This document shows positions 56,364-64,000 of a stretch of DNA of 64,000 bases, in pieces. The notes beneath the pieces are model-generated. The model did no database searches. It had not been told where the DNA came from and saw only the letters and a program-made list of their open reading frames with translations. Within the stretch, counting starts at the first letter, position 1, and the number at the start of each line of letters is the position of its first letter. Made by a program: the position numbers and the translations under genes. Source of the DNA: Ruficoccus amylovorans (GTDB lineage: Bacteria; Verrucomicrobiota; Verrucomicrobiia; Opitutales; Cerasicoccaceae); assembly GCF_014230085.1 (NCBI RefSeq), contig NZ_JACHVB010000035.1, positions 1 through 64,000 of the forward strand, read 5' to 3'.

Positions 56364-56524
56364 AAGAGCCTACGGTAGATCTTCGGCCCGAGGGCGAACC
56401 GCTGAGCGGAGAAGATCAGGCGCGTCTGCACATGGCCGCCTGTGGGCAACATCTTGAGGATGCCGAGGATGAATACGCGAAGGCGTACATCGACGTTTAC
56501 GGCCCTCCGAAGATTGGCAACTGA
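56360..56524 (+). CDS. Hypothetical small acidic protein
   Basis: 54 residues from ATG 56360 (MKEPTVDLRPEGEPLSGEDQ...), ending IDVYGPPKIGN. ATGA overlap with the preceding stop. The end of the gene forms the start of the leader motif copy at 56512. Unknown. Confidence 0.5.
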   Translation: MKEPTVDLRPEGEPLSGEDQARLHMAACGQHLEDAEDEYAKAYIDVYGPPKIGN

Positions 56525-56528
56525 TACA
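56512..56528 (+). promoter_or_regulatory. Late-gene leader motif, copy 3
   Basis: GATTGGCAACTGATACA differs from copies 1 and 2 at two positions. It overlaps the end of the preceding gene and is followed by a 7-bp hairpin TTGTGCC-TACATTTCG-GGCACAA whose base includes the first base of the start codon ATG 56563 of the scaffold gene. Confidence 0.6.
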
Positions 56529-56562
56529 GTGGAAAAGCCGTTGTGCCTACATTTCGGGCACA

Positions 56563-57747
56563 ATGTCAGACGCAGCCAACAAGCCCACCGATAGCCAGAA
56601 CGTCCAGGAGCCCGAGCGCCCGGAAGCTGGCGGTGACACCACATCCGCCCTTGAAACTCTGCAAGAGTACGGGGTGGATGTTTCCGACGATGCCGTGCAG
56701 GACGCCCTGCTGGGTGACAAGTCCGTGGAGGACATCATCGCCGAATTCGGCAAAACGCCGCCGGAAACCCCGAAGGAAGAAGCAGTCGTTGAAGGAGACG
56801 ACGAACCGCCCGCCAAAGAAGAAGCGGCAGGGGACGAAGAGGAAGAAACACCGGTCGGCGACGACAATCCCGAGGGCGAACCCCAGAAAGAGGACAAGGG
56901 GCAGCATCGTTCGGCGCGTGTGCGTATCGCCTCTGACGAAGACCTCAACATCGTGCTGGCGGCGAAGGAACTGGGCATTTCGATCACCGAGTATTTCGAG
57001 CTTCAGCGGGCCAAGCAGCAACCGGCTTCCGGTAATGGGCAACCGCAGCAGCAGGCTCAGGCCGAACCGGTCAAGGATACCAAGGTTGAGGGCTGGAATC
57101 AGGAGATGGCCACCCTCGACGAAGAAATGGCCGAACTCGAAAAGCAGATCGACCAGGCGAATGAAGACCTGGAGACGGCCACGGCGATGAAGCTGTCCAA
57201 GCAGTTCACCCAAAAGATGCTCGAAAAGGGCCGGATCGAACTGCGGATCGAGGCCTACGAGGCCGGAAAGCAGAACAGCTTTGAGCGTGAAGCCGCCGAC
57301 TCCCGTAACCGGATGATCGGCAAGTATCCCGAACTTGGGAAAACGGGCCGCGAATCGCTGGCCTTTCAGGGCTTCATCAGCACGCACCGGGCAGACGACC
57401 CGGTCTTTATGCGCCCGAACTGGATCGAAGTTCTGGCCGACAAATTTGCAGAGCAGTACGGCACCCCCGCGACAAGCCCCGCCAAGGACGAGGGCCGCAA
57501 GGCAAGTGCTGATGCTCCCAAACCGCAGCGACAGCCCCAAGGCAAGCAGCAGCTTTCCAAGGCAAAGCTATTGGACTCCCAGCGCGGCACCAAGCCCCCG
57601 GAAGTCCAGTTGCCGAAGTCCGAGGCAGAGCAAGAGGCACTGATCGACCAGGCGCTCGAGGAAATCGACAGGCTCCCTCCCGGGGAGCGTACGCGGGCAA
57701 CCGCACGTCTGTTCGGCGGCAAAAAGCAGGTCATGGGCACGCGCTGA
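56563..57747 (+). CDS. Scaffolding protein (putative)
   Basis: 394 residues, acidic and largely helical. The N-terminal 130 residues are Glu/Pro-rich (KEEAVVEGDDEPPAKEEAAG), followed by coiled-coil segments (EMATLDEEMAELEKQIDQAN) and a basic C-terminal end (TRATARLFGGKKQVMGTR) that could bind coat protein. Position directly before the coat gene is the classic place of the scaffold. It would assemble the procapsid and then leave. No protease domain is visible. Confidence 0.75.
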   Translation: MSDAANKPTDSQNVQEPERPEAGGDTTSALETLQEYGVDVSDDAVQDALLGDKSVEDIIAEFGKTPPETPKEEAVVEGDDEPPAKEEAAGDEEEETPVGDDNPEGEPQKEDKGQHRSARVRIASDEDLNIVLAAKELGISITEYFELQRAKQQPASGNGQPQQQAQAEPVKDTKVEGWNQEMATLDEEMAELEKQIDQANEDLETATAMKLSKQFTQKMLEKGRIELRIEAYEAGKQNSFEREAADSRNRMIGKYPELGKTGRESLAFQGFISTHRADDPVFMRPNWIEVLADKFAEQYGTPATSPAKDEGRKASADAPKPQRQPQGKQQLSKAKLLDSQRGTKPPEVQLPKSEAEQEALIDQALEEIDRLPPGERTRATARLFGGKKQVMGTR

Positions 57748-57783
57748 CCACACTCAACCGCAACCAATTAATCATTTCACATC

Positions 57784-59232
57784 ATGAGTATCGAACTCGA
57801 TAAAGTCACTCTCCTGAGCGAGTTGAAGGCTAAAGACCCCAACTTCGCCAAGAAAATCTGGTCTCGTAAAATCAAGCACGACGCCAGGAACAAGAATCCC
57901 TTCAAGCCGCTGATGGGCCAGGACGGCTCCGGTATGCCCATCTGCGAGAAGACCGACCTGAACAAGATGGGCGGCGAGACCGTCACCTTTACGACTACCG
58001 CCGAACTCGGCGGGCAGGGGCGCAAGGGTGAAGAGGAACTCAAGACCCACACCAATATCTTCGACTTCGGCACCTACGGGGTCACGGTCGGCGAACGGGC
58101 CTGGGCGGTTTCCTACAACAAACTCCTGCAGTTCCTGCGCCTGCGCGGGGACGACATGAGCGTCGAACAGCTCGCCAACTCGGTCTGCGCCAACTGGTGG
58201 GGACAGATGGAGACGGACGACATTCAGCAGATGTTCCTGCGCATCGCCCGTCTGGTTGCGCCCCGCAACATGAAGCGGGTGAACAACCGCACCAGCCAGG
58301 ACGACCTGACGCTGGCCGACACCCTCAACACCGGCGGCATCGAGTACATGCAGCAGGCGCTGATTACCAATGGCGCGACGCCGATTTACGTGGAAAAGGA
58401 AAAGTACGGTGGCGAAGTGCCGCAGTACATCCTGTTCTCCACCTGGCAAAATGCCGCCTCCCTCGAGGACGAGCAGAAGTTCCGCGATGTCATGCGCGAA
58501 GCGGCTGCCCGCGGTGACAAGAACCCGTATTTCACGGGGCGCTTGCCGCAGTGGAAGAACACGGTCGTTCTGCGCGATAACGTCGTCATCAGCTCCTCGA
58601 CCGGCCGTCTGGCCCGTCCGATTCAGCCGATTGCCCACCTCGGGCAGGCGCTGGCGGACGAAAGCGCCACGACCATCACCGGCGGCGGTCTGCGCAACTC
58701 GGACGCCTCCCGCACCGATCCGGCGCTGTTCGACTACTTCGCGAACTTCCCCGGCTTTGGCTGGACCTTCTACGAAGGCGAATCGACCCCGGCGGATGCC
58801 AACACGTACTACGCGATCATCTACAATCTGACCGATGGCAAGTACGAGGGCATCAGCTACACGGCGGCCAACAACAACGGCAACCGTCTGGCGAGCGTGA
58901 CCCGCGAGGTGGCCACGATCCTGCCGACGGACAATGCGCGGTACTCCAACGCTCACCCCTCGGACTCGCTCATCATCCCCTGCACCAAGAACGGGGTTCC
59001 GCTGGGCTGGTCCATCGCCATGGGCGCGGAAGCGCTGCTCCTGGCCAAGGGCGCTTACGATGCCGAGCCCATCCAGCACTCGGACGACTACGATCGGGTG
59101 AAGGGCCGGGGCATCCACGGCATCCGCGGCTACGGCTCGCCGAAGGACACCATCGGGCGGTTCCCGAACTTCCAGGTGCTCGAACACGCGGTCGAAATCC
59201 CGGGGGTCAGTCTGGTGGACATGTCCGCCTAA
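57784..59232 (+). CDS. Major capsid protein, N4-gp56 family
   Basis: 482 residues. GGETVTFTTTAELGGQGRKG followed by EEELKTHTNIFDFGTYGVTV and GERAWAVSYNKLLQFLR is the characteristic opening of the N4-gp56/DUF4043 coat proteins (HK97 fold). Later segments such as LGWSIAMGAEALLLAKGAYD also fit. It forms the icosahedral shell. An intrinsic terminator follows 28 bp after the stop, which would help to give the coat gene high, separate expression. Confidence 0.9.
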   Translation: MSIELDKVTLLSELKAKDPNFAKKIWSRKIKHDARNKNPFKPLMGQDGSGMPICEKTDLNKMGGETVTFTTTAELGGQGRKGEEELKTHTNIFDFGTYGVTVGERAWAVSYNKLLQFLRLRGDDMSVEQLANSVCANWWGQMETDDIQQMFLRIARLVAPRNMKRVNNRTSQDDLTLADTLNTGGIEYMQQALITNGATPIYVEKEKYGGEVPQYILFSTWQNAASLEDEQKFRDVMREAAARGDKNPYFTGRLPQWKNTVVLRDNVVISSSTGRLARPIQPIAHLGQALADESATTITGGGLRNSDASRTDPALFDYFANFPGFGWTFYEGESTPADANTYYAIIYNLTDGKYEGISYTAANNNGNRLASVTREVATILPTDNARYSNAHPSDSLIIPCTKNGVPLGWSIAMGAEALLLAKGAYDAEPIQHSDDYDRVKGRGIHGIRGYGSPKDTIGRFPNFQVLEHAVEIPGVSLVDMSA

Positions 59233-59259
59233 TCCTCTCCACCAATCCACAACGCAAAC

Positions 59260-59300
59260 AAGGCCTCCCGTCCCGCAAAGGCGGGGGGCCTTTCCTTTTA
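59260..59300 (+). terminator. Intrinsic terminator after the coat gene
   Basis: AAGGCCTCCCG (59260-59270) pairs with CGGGGGGCCTT (59282-59292) apart from one T-G pair, loop 11 bases, then TCCTTTT. It separates the coat gene from the neck/tail genes, which probably receive read-through or use another promoter. Confidence 0.85.
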
Positions 59301-59315
59301 AAGCCAAGACGCACC

Positions 59316-59921
59316 ATGAAAATTATCCTGAAAATCCTGAACGAGACGATCACTCACCGGCAGTTCCGCAAGCTCGACGGCCTGCGCAAGGAATTGTACC
59401 CCTTCAAGGCCGACCAGAAGCTGCGTTGCTACACGCACGAACTGGCTTCCGATTCGCCGGAAAAGCTCCAGGCGGAAATCGACTCTATCGTGAACAACAC
59501 GAACGGGGCCAAGATTTCGCTGGTGGTGGACAAGGACGCCTTCCACGCCCTGACCGCGCAGCCGCGTAAGGCAACGGGCGAGTGGAGCCGCCCTTCTTAC
59601 GGCAGGCTGCCCAAGGATCAACTCGTTGACATGTGCAAGTCGCTCGGCATCGAGGTAGACGGGCGCAACACCGACAGCAGCATGCGCAAGCTGCTCGACA
59701 TCTACTACGATGCGCAGGAACATCTTATCAACGCCTACGACCTGCCGAAGGCGGAGGCCGAGGTGGAACCGAAGACCGCCGCCGCCAGCGATCAGGAGGC
59801 CGACAAAGCCCCGGAGGCTGATGTTGAAACCGACGCCCAAGCGGAAGCAGGCGAGGGTACCGCGCCCGAAGCTGAAGACGCCAAGGCGGAGGAAGGCGAC
59901 AGCCCGAAGGCGGAGGCCTAA
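59316..59921 (+). CDS. Hypothetical head/neck protein with an Ala/Glu-rich tail
   Basis: 201 residues. The globular first 140 contain a compact alpha/beta region and a SAP-like helical stretch (LPKDQLVDMCKSLGIEVDGR, then RKLLDIYYDA). The last 60 are low-complexity Ala/Glu/Asp (AEVEPKTAAASDQEADKAPE). It lies between coat and adaptor. It may be a head fibre or internal protein; not identified. Confidence 0.55.
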   Translation: MKIILKILNETITHRQFRKLDGLRKELYPFKADQKLRCYTHELASDSPEKLQAEIDSIVNNTNGAKISLVVDKDAFHALTAQPRKATGEWSRPSYGRLPKDQLVDMCKSLGIEVDGRNTDSSMRKLLDIYYDAQEHLINAYDLPKAEAEVEPKTAAASDQEADKAPEADVETDAQAEAGEGTAPEAEDAKAEEGDSPKAEA

Positions 59922-59924
59922 GCC

Positions 59925-60884
59925 ATGACGGTCGGCGACATCGAAGACATGCTGGCGGCTCCGCTCGGAGTGGAGTCCGTCAGCGAGCTTCCGCAATCTT
60001 CGCGGAACCGGATCAGGAGCGTCGTCAACGGCGTTCTTTCCCGTATCTACGCCCCGGAAGATGGCAGCCGGCCGAAATGGTCAGAGCGCAACCGCGGTTA
60101 TCGGATGCCCGCCCCCAAGTCCGTGACGCTGACCGTGACGGAGGGGGCGGCTACCTTTACGGCCGTCGGGCACACCTTCGACAATTCGCAGGCCGGTTGC
60201 GTCATCAAGACGGGCGAGTCTTGGTATAACTACGCCGGGAAGGACGGTAGCAATGCCGATTGCTTTACCCAGCCCTACAACGGGCCGAGCGGGACGGTCG
60301 AGGGCACCGTGTATTTCTGCTGCGCCACGTTGGAGAACGATGTTGTCGGCGTGATCGGTGTGCCGCAGGCGGTCGGTATTGGCCCGCTTGAGGCGATCAG
60401 CGGGGTGGACGAGCAAACGCTCTACCGCGCCTACTGGACGGCGGATTTTACGGATCTGCGCAACTACTACCGGGCCTACGACTATCCGCGCCGGACCTTT
60501 GAGCGCGGAAACGAGTACGACCTGGGCGATCCGTATTTCTACTTCATCGACGACGCCGCTTTCAGCCCGCTGGCAAACCTCAGCGTGAGCAAGCGGCTCT
60601 TCATCTACCCGCTTCCGGATGTGGCTGTCTCGATCCAGTTGCGCGTGAACGTGGTGCCTCAGGTAGCCTCTGACGCTGACCAGATCCCGCTTCCTCCCGG
60701 CGTGAACGACTCGGTCTTTCGGGCGCTGGCTCAGGAGTCGATGGCCAACGTGTTTGAGGACTACCCGGTGAGCAATGTCCAGGGGCTGCAGGTGGAGGCA
60801 GCGCGGGGCCGGGCGCAGATCAAGAGCCTGTCCAAGACCCAGCGCGTGAGAAAGGGAACGCTCCGGATGCCGCCGGGCTGGTAA
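59925..60884 (+). CDS. Tail adaptor / tubular protein A-like
   Basis: 319 residues. MTVGDIEDMLAAPLGVESVS and a C-terminal region with GVNDSVFRALAQESMANVFE, then RGRAQIKSLSKTQRVRKGTL, are seen in podovirus adaptor proteins that form a ring under the portal. The middle is beta-rich. It precedes the nozzle gene by 3 bp. Assignment by position and general pattern. Confidence 0.55.
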   Translation: MTVGDIEDMLAAPLGVESVSELPQSSRNRIRSVVNGVLSRIYAPEDGSRPKWSERNRGYRMPAPKSVTLTVTEGAATFTAVGHTFDNSQAGCVIKTGESWYNYAGKDGSNADCFTQPYNGPSGTVEGTVYFCCATLENDVVGVIGVPQAVGIGPLEAISGVDEQTLYRAYWTADFTDLRNYYRAYDYPRRTFERGNEYDLGDPYFYFIDDAAFSPLANLSVSKRLFIYPLPDVAVSIQLRVNVVPQVASDADQIPLPPGVNDSVFRALAQESMANVFEDYPVSNVQGLQVEAARGRAQIKSLSKTQRVRKGTLRMPPGW

Positions 60885-60887
60885 ACC

Positions 60888-62750
60888 ATGAACTACTTCG
60901 ACATCACGAATCTGCTCGGCGTATCGACGCAACAGGACTCCACGGAAGCAGGAGCAGGGACTTTCAGGCGGGCCGTCGGCGTCATGCCGTATCCGGCGGG
61001 AGCGTTATCGAGCGGGCCGAAGTGGGGATATTTCAAGGATGGGTTCGGAGAGCCCTTAAAGGTTACAATTTATAATCCCTTAGGCCGTATTTTTGCCTAT
61101 AATGCCGAGATTGGATCTGCCCGCATTGTATTTATGTCGTCGTCAGGGGATATTCATTGCTTGACGGATTACTGCTTGAATGGATCAAGTGTAGATACAT
61201 CTCAGGCAGTTACTCCGCAGGGGCTCAGTGGAATGGCTATCACTAACGCTTCGACTGAGAAATGGTATGCCTCACGCATCGGCCCTTATCTGCTCCTGGG
61301 CAATGGAATTCTATCAAACCGGTATATCACAACGGCTGCGGTTGGTGGGGTTAGCGTTTTAGGCGTAGGCACCCCTGGCGACTTTTACGACAAGGCCGTT
61401 GAAAACTTCCCGCCGTGTACCTGCTTTGCCCTGACGGCTGATCGCCGCATCTTGGCCGCTGGCAACGCCGCTCAGCCCTTACGTGTCTGGATCGGCGCAC
61501 AGGCCACCGACCAGCATGGGCTGCTCTTTGGCGTCGAATCGCTGGATACCTCCTACGTGGACATCGTCCAGACGGGCGCAACCCGCATCACGGCGATTTC
61601 GGCCATGAACGACTATTACAGCGTCCATACGGACGCCGGGGTTGTCGATCTGTTCGGGTTTACAAACACGAATGACGGGTGGACGGCCATTCAGCGCCCG
61701 AGCACAGCCAACGCCGGAGCGATCAACCCGCATTGCGTGAAAGACCGTGACGGGTTTTCCAGCTACTACCTGGGGACCGACGGAGAGCTTTACCGGGATG
61801 AAGCCGTGCGTACCGGACCGCCGGAAAAGCGCTTCGCCAAGCAGGTGGACACGGCTACCGCGCACGCTGCCGGTCAGTGGAACCGGGACATGGATGTTGA
61901 GCTTGCGGCTACCCCTGCAACGGCCCACCTCTTTGACATCGCCTATGACCGCTCCCGCGGGCTCGTGTACATGCTCGGACGGATGCCGAAACGTGCGCAG
62001 AGCGAAGCCGGGGAAGATCATGAGTCGGAAATCCGCATGGGGTTATGGTGCTACAACGAGCAGACCAAGCAGGTGACAGGCCCCATGCTCTGCCCAAATC
62101 TGCGCTGCATGACGCTGGTGGGGTCTATCGACACGCCCAACCGCTATCTGGTGGGTCTCAACTCGGAGGGCTACCTGATTTACGCCGACCTCGGCTTGAC
62201 CGACGATATTTCGCCCGAAACGGTGGAGCCGATTGGAACGGCAATAGGCGGTGCCTACACGAATGCTGAAGCCGTCGGCGGCTTTAACCCGACGGTGGTC
62301 GTCGGCGATGGCGAATTTGCAATCAACCGGAGAGCATCCGGCATCGATACCTGGCAGCTAAAGCTGGAGTCCTATTCGCAACTGAAAGTCGTCGGGCTTA
62401 CCGAACGCATCATAGAGGGGGAGTTCTTTCGCAACGCTTCGCTGTCGGTGCTGGAAACGCCCTGGCTCGACCTTGGAGCTCCCAGCATCCGCAAGATGTT
62501 TCGCCAGATCAGGCTGACCTTCGACCGCAACCCGCACGTTTACGCCTACGCGAGCGTGCGCTCGGATGATGGCTTTGAGCGTACAATTCATCGCGGGCTG
62601 CTCTACCCGAATGCTCAGTGCGTGTTATCGACAAACGCGGGAGGGAAGCGCATACAGCTTCGGCTCGTGCTGATTGGCTTTCTGGACAAGCCGTTTGTCC
62701 TGCGTTCGCTCTCGATTGGGTATGTCCCGGCCCGTTCGGTCGCACGCTAG
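60888..62750 (+). CDS. Tail nozzle / tubular protein B-like (beta-propeller)
   Basis: 620 residues, with recurrent blade-like sequence (ITAISAMNDYYSVHTDAGVV, DLFGFTN; SYYLGTDGELYRDEAV; NRYLVGLNSEGYLIYADLGL), as in podovirus nozzle proteins (T7 gp12, P22 gp10). The last 90 residues (IRKMFRQIRLTFDRNPHVYA) are beta-rich. It would close the short tail together with the adaptor. Confidence 0.65.
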   Translation: MNYFDITNLLGVSTQQDSTEAGAGTFRRAVGVMPYPAGALSSGPKWGYFKDGFGEPLKVTIYNPLGRIFAYNAEIGSARIVFMSSSGDIHCLTDYCLNGSSVDTSQAVTPQGLSGMAITNASTEKWYASRIGPYLLLGNGILSNRYITTAAVGGVSVLGVGTPGDFYDKAVENFPPCTCFALTADRRILAAGNAAQPLRVWIGAQATDQHGLLFGVESLDTSYVDIVQTGATRITAISAMNDYYSVHTDAGVVDLFGFTNTNDGWTAIQRPSTANAGAINPHCVKDRDGFSSYYLGTDGELYRDEAVRTGPPEKRFAKQVDTATAHAAGQWNRDMDVELAATPATAHLFDIAYDRSRGLVYMLGRMPKRAQSEAGEDHESEIRMGLWCYNEQTKQVTGPMLCPNLRCMTLVGSIDTPNRYLVGLNSEGYLIYADLGLTDDISPETVEPIGTAIGGAYTNAEAVGGFNPTVVVGDGEFAINRRASGIDTWQLKLESYSQLKVVGLTERIIEGEFFRNASLSVLETPWLDLGAPSIRKMFRQIRLTFDRNPHVYAYASVRSDDGFERTIHRGLLYPNAQCVLSTNAGGKRIQLRLVLIGFLDKPFVLRSLSIGYVPARSVAR

Positions 62751-63090
62751 CCATTAAATAGCGGCTGTACTTGGGGGATTCTATTCCCAGATGCCGCTGC
62801 TTCTTGTTTACGGCCTCGTGGGTGACTCCGTAGAGGCCGATCAGGGTTTGGCGGGAGCGCATGGAAGGCTTGAGGGCGTGCATCATGCAGATGTCGGCCA
62901 GGCTGATGATGCCGACGCCAGAGACGTTGTTGTTGCCCTGCAGGCTCTGATACCTGGACTCGCAGTCCCGCCGGTAATCCTCCTGCGCGGCCAGCGGCTC
63001 GTCGGGGTCTTTCCCGAGCATTTTGAGCACCTGACGCCGGTCTAGGCCAAGCGCCTGCAGGACGGGGGTAAAGCTGATGTCACCTTCCAT
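62509..63090 (-). CDS. Hypothetical protein with a tail overlapping the nozzle gene in antisense
   Basis: 193 codons from ATG 63090 (MEGDISFTPVLQALGLDRRQ). The first 110 residues look like a normal helical protein (VLKMLGKDPDEPLAAQEDYR; DICMMHALKPSMRSRQTLIG). The last 80 (from about 62750 leftward) lie antisense to the end of the nozzle gene and are Arg/Ser-rich, so they may not belong to the original gene. A lost stop codon or a recombination junction near 62750 is likely. Coupled to the gene before it by an 11-bp overlap. Confidence 0.5.
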   Translation of the reverse strand: MEGDISFTPVLQALGLDRRQVLKMLGKDPDEPLAAQEDYRRDCESRYQSLQGNNNVSGVGIISLADICMMHALKPSMRSRQTLIGLYGVTHEAVNKKQRHLGIESPKYSRYLMASVRPNGPGHTQSRANAGQTACPESQSARAEAVCASLPRLSITRTEHSGRAARDELYAQSHHPSARSRRRKRAGCGRRSA

Positions 63091-63361
63091 TAAAACCGGT
63101 AATCACGTCGGTGTGAAGATAGCGGGCAATGGTGGAGGGGATAACCACATCGGCAGCGACGGAGAGTTTTCCCTTAGAGAAGTCCCAATCCAGATCAATC
63201 CGCATGGAGGCGGTATTCTTGTGGCTCAGGGAAGCGGCCATGAGCACCGTATTCAACTCGCGGTCCAGCACCTTGCCAACCGTCTCGTGTAGTTCATCCC
63301 TGATCTTTTCCCGGTGGTTTTTGACCTTCAAGAGAAATTTTTCCTGATCCGACCGCTCCAT
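63080..63361 (-). CDS. Hypothetical small protein beside attR
   Basis: 93 residues (MERSDQEKFLLKVKNHREKI...), a charged helical start followed by a beta-rich end (ASMRIDLDWDFSKGKLSVAA). Last phage gene before the tRNA, on the strand opposite to the late genes, thus possibly expressed in the prophage. No family recognised. Confidence 0.5.
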   Translation of the reverse strand: MERSDQEKFLLKVKNHREKIRDELHETVGKVLDRELNTVLMAASLSHKNTASMRIDLDWDFSKGKLSVAADVVIPSTIARYLHTDVITGFNGR

Positions 63362-63461
63362 TTGACCCTCCCGCTTCTCGTATGACTGAATTTACATAAG
63401 AGATACATAAGCGGCTTTTAAGAAAAGTCAATCTTAGGCCAAGCGCACTCGTAAGTGCTTG

Positions 63462-63548
<87 letters not shown>

Positions 63549-63732
63549 CGCTTGAGGAAAGCGTGGGATTCAAAGGAGGGGAGGGGGGCTTGGCAAGCAG
63601 AACTTTCACAAAAAACGCATTTATTTTTTCGGAGCAGAAATGCTCGCGGTTGAACAGCGGCGGGCTGCATATTCAGAAACCGGGGGTTGGGAGTTAGGCC
63701 GCTTTGAAGTGGTAGCGGGATGTGCGCAGTTT

Positions 63733-64000
63733 TTAATCCTCGTAGCTGATACGCCAGAGTCGGCCTTGGCGAGAGTCGCTGATGTAGAGGCTGCCGTCGG
63801 GGCCCACGGCCAGGCCGCAGGGGCGCGCGCGGGCTGAGCCGGGGCTGATGACTTCGGGCTCGCCCGCGAAGCCGTCAGCGAAGTTTTCCCAACCGCCGGA
63901 GGCTTGCTCGCCGTCGAAGGGAACGAAGACCACGTTGTACCCGCCTTGCGGGAGCGGGGCACGGTTCCAGGAGCCGTGGAAGGCGATGAACGCGCCGCCC
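63733..64000 (-). CDS. Sorbosone dehydrogenase-like PQQ-type beta-propeller enzyme (5' end beyond the window)
   Basis: The last 89 codons of a host gene. GGAFIAFHGSWNRAPLPQGG followed by YNVVFVPFDGE, and ARPCGLAVGPDGSLYISDSR with GRLWRISYED at the end, match the final blades of the secreted sorbosone/glucose dehydrogenase family (six-bladed propeller, PQQ-dependent). A 185-bp gap separates it from the tRNA. It is outside the prophage and tells of a sugar-oxidising host. Confidence 0.8.
   Translation of the reverse strand, partial: GGAFIAFHGSWNRAPLPQGGYNVVFVPFDGEQASGGWENFADGFAGEPEVISPGSARARPCGLAVGPDGSLYISDSRQGRLWRISYED

Noticed and set aside
57772-59307. 511-codon minus-strand frame over the coat gene
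   Set aside because: The plus strand encodes the N4-gp56 coat protein; the minus frame is a codon-bias shadow.

Overview
The window is an almost complete, self-contained temperate phage genome (about 61 kb, roughly 2417 to 63515) sitting in a bacterial tRNA-Arg(ACG) gene, with short flanks of bacterial DNA. A perfect 54-bp direct repeat (2363-2416 and 63462-63515) marks the two ends. The right copy belongs to an intact tRNA-Arg on the minus strand; the left copy is the displaced 3' part of the same tRNA beside the integrase. The right flank holds the end of a sorbosone-dehydrogenase-type beta-propeller enzyme. The left flank holds a replication initiator of the filamentous-phage (gpII/X) type and a small protein family I associate from memory with Verrucomicrobiota. 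The host is therefore probably a GC-rich Verrucomicrobiota-like bacterium; this is an inference. Virion genes (portal, N4-gp56-type coat, separate scaffold, short tail-tube proteins, no tape measure or sheath) point to a podovirus morphology.

Layout. (1) 1-2362: left flank, a leftward remnant of a small rolling-circle or inovirus-like element, one gene of which is frameshifted. (2) 2363-4136: att site and tyrosine integrase. (3) 4137-29097: one long leftward block of about 40 genes. Read from right to left it starts at the divergent control region (29098-29177) and runs through small regulators, two tRNA-like sequences, RecT and an SMC-like ATPase, a DUF2800 nuclease and a RuvC-like nuclease. 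It continues with a PGDYG/hairpin protein, three DNA methyltransferases, an ASCH protein, a Gp37/Gp68 protein, an HD hydrolase, a DnaA-domain-IV protein, DnaB and a DUF3127 SSB-like protein. It ends in three beta-rich, probably structural genes. Most neighbours overlap as ATGA/GTGA, so translation is probably coupled. (4) 29178-36511: rightward repressor and early genes, a replication protein whose gene contains CGTCAC iterons (candidate origin), a DnaC-like loader and small genes. Inserted in the opposite direction is a two-gene cassette (membrane protein plus secreted nuclease-fold protein). (5) 36512-37438: a 0.9-kb block with no convincing gene, just before packaging. (6) 37439-62750: rightward late region with a putative small terminase, a large terminase interrupted by an intein with a LAGLIDADG endonuclease, a 2402-residue polyvalent injected protein, portal, beta-helix tail protein, lysis genes, scaffold, coat and tail-tube/nozzle proteins. 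(7) 62509-63361: two small leftward genes before the tRNA.

How it works together. The repressor at 29178 probably decides between lysogeny and the two divergent early transcripts. Replication is split: initiator and helicase loader on the rightward transcript; DnaB, SSB-like and DnaA-domain proteins plus recombination enzymes on the leftward one. Late genes carry a repeated leader motif (GATTGGCAACYGATAC) just upstream of several start codons, probably a phage-specific control element. Most starts lack a recognisable Shine-Dalgarno sequence.

Most unusual items: a 211-bp module, about 95% identical, shared on opposite strands by the membrane protein gene and the giant polyvalent gene; the domain set of the giant protein (HETGH zincin-like, PRPP-binding-like and LPD38-like segments); the terminase intein; the repeated leader motif; and the iteron cluster inside the replication gene.
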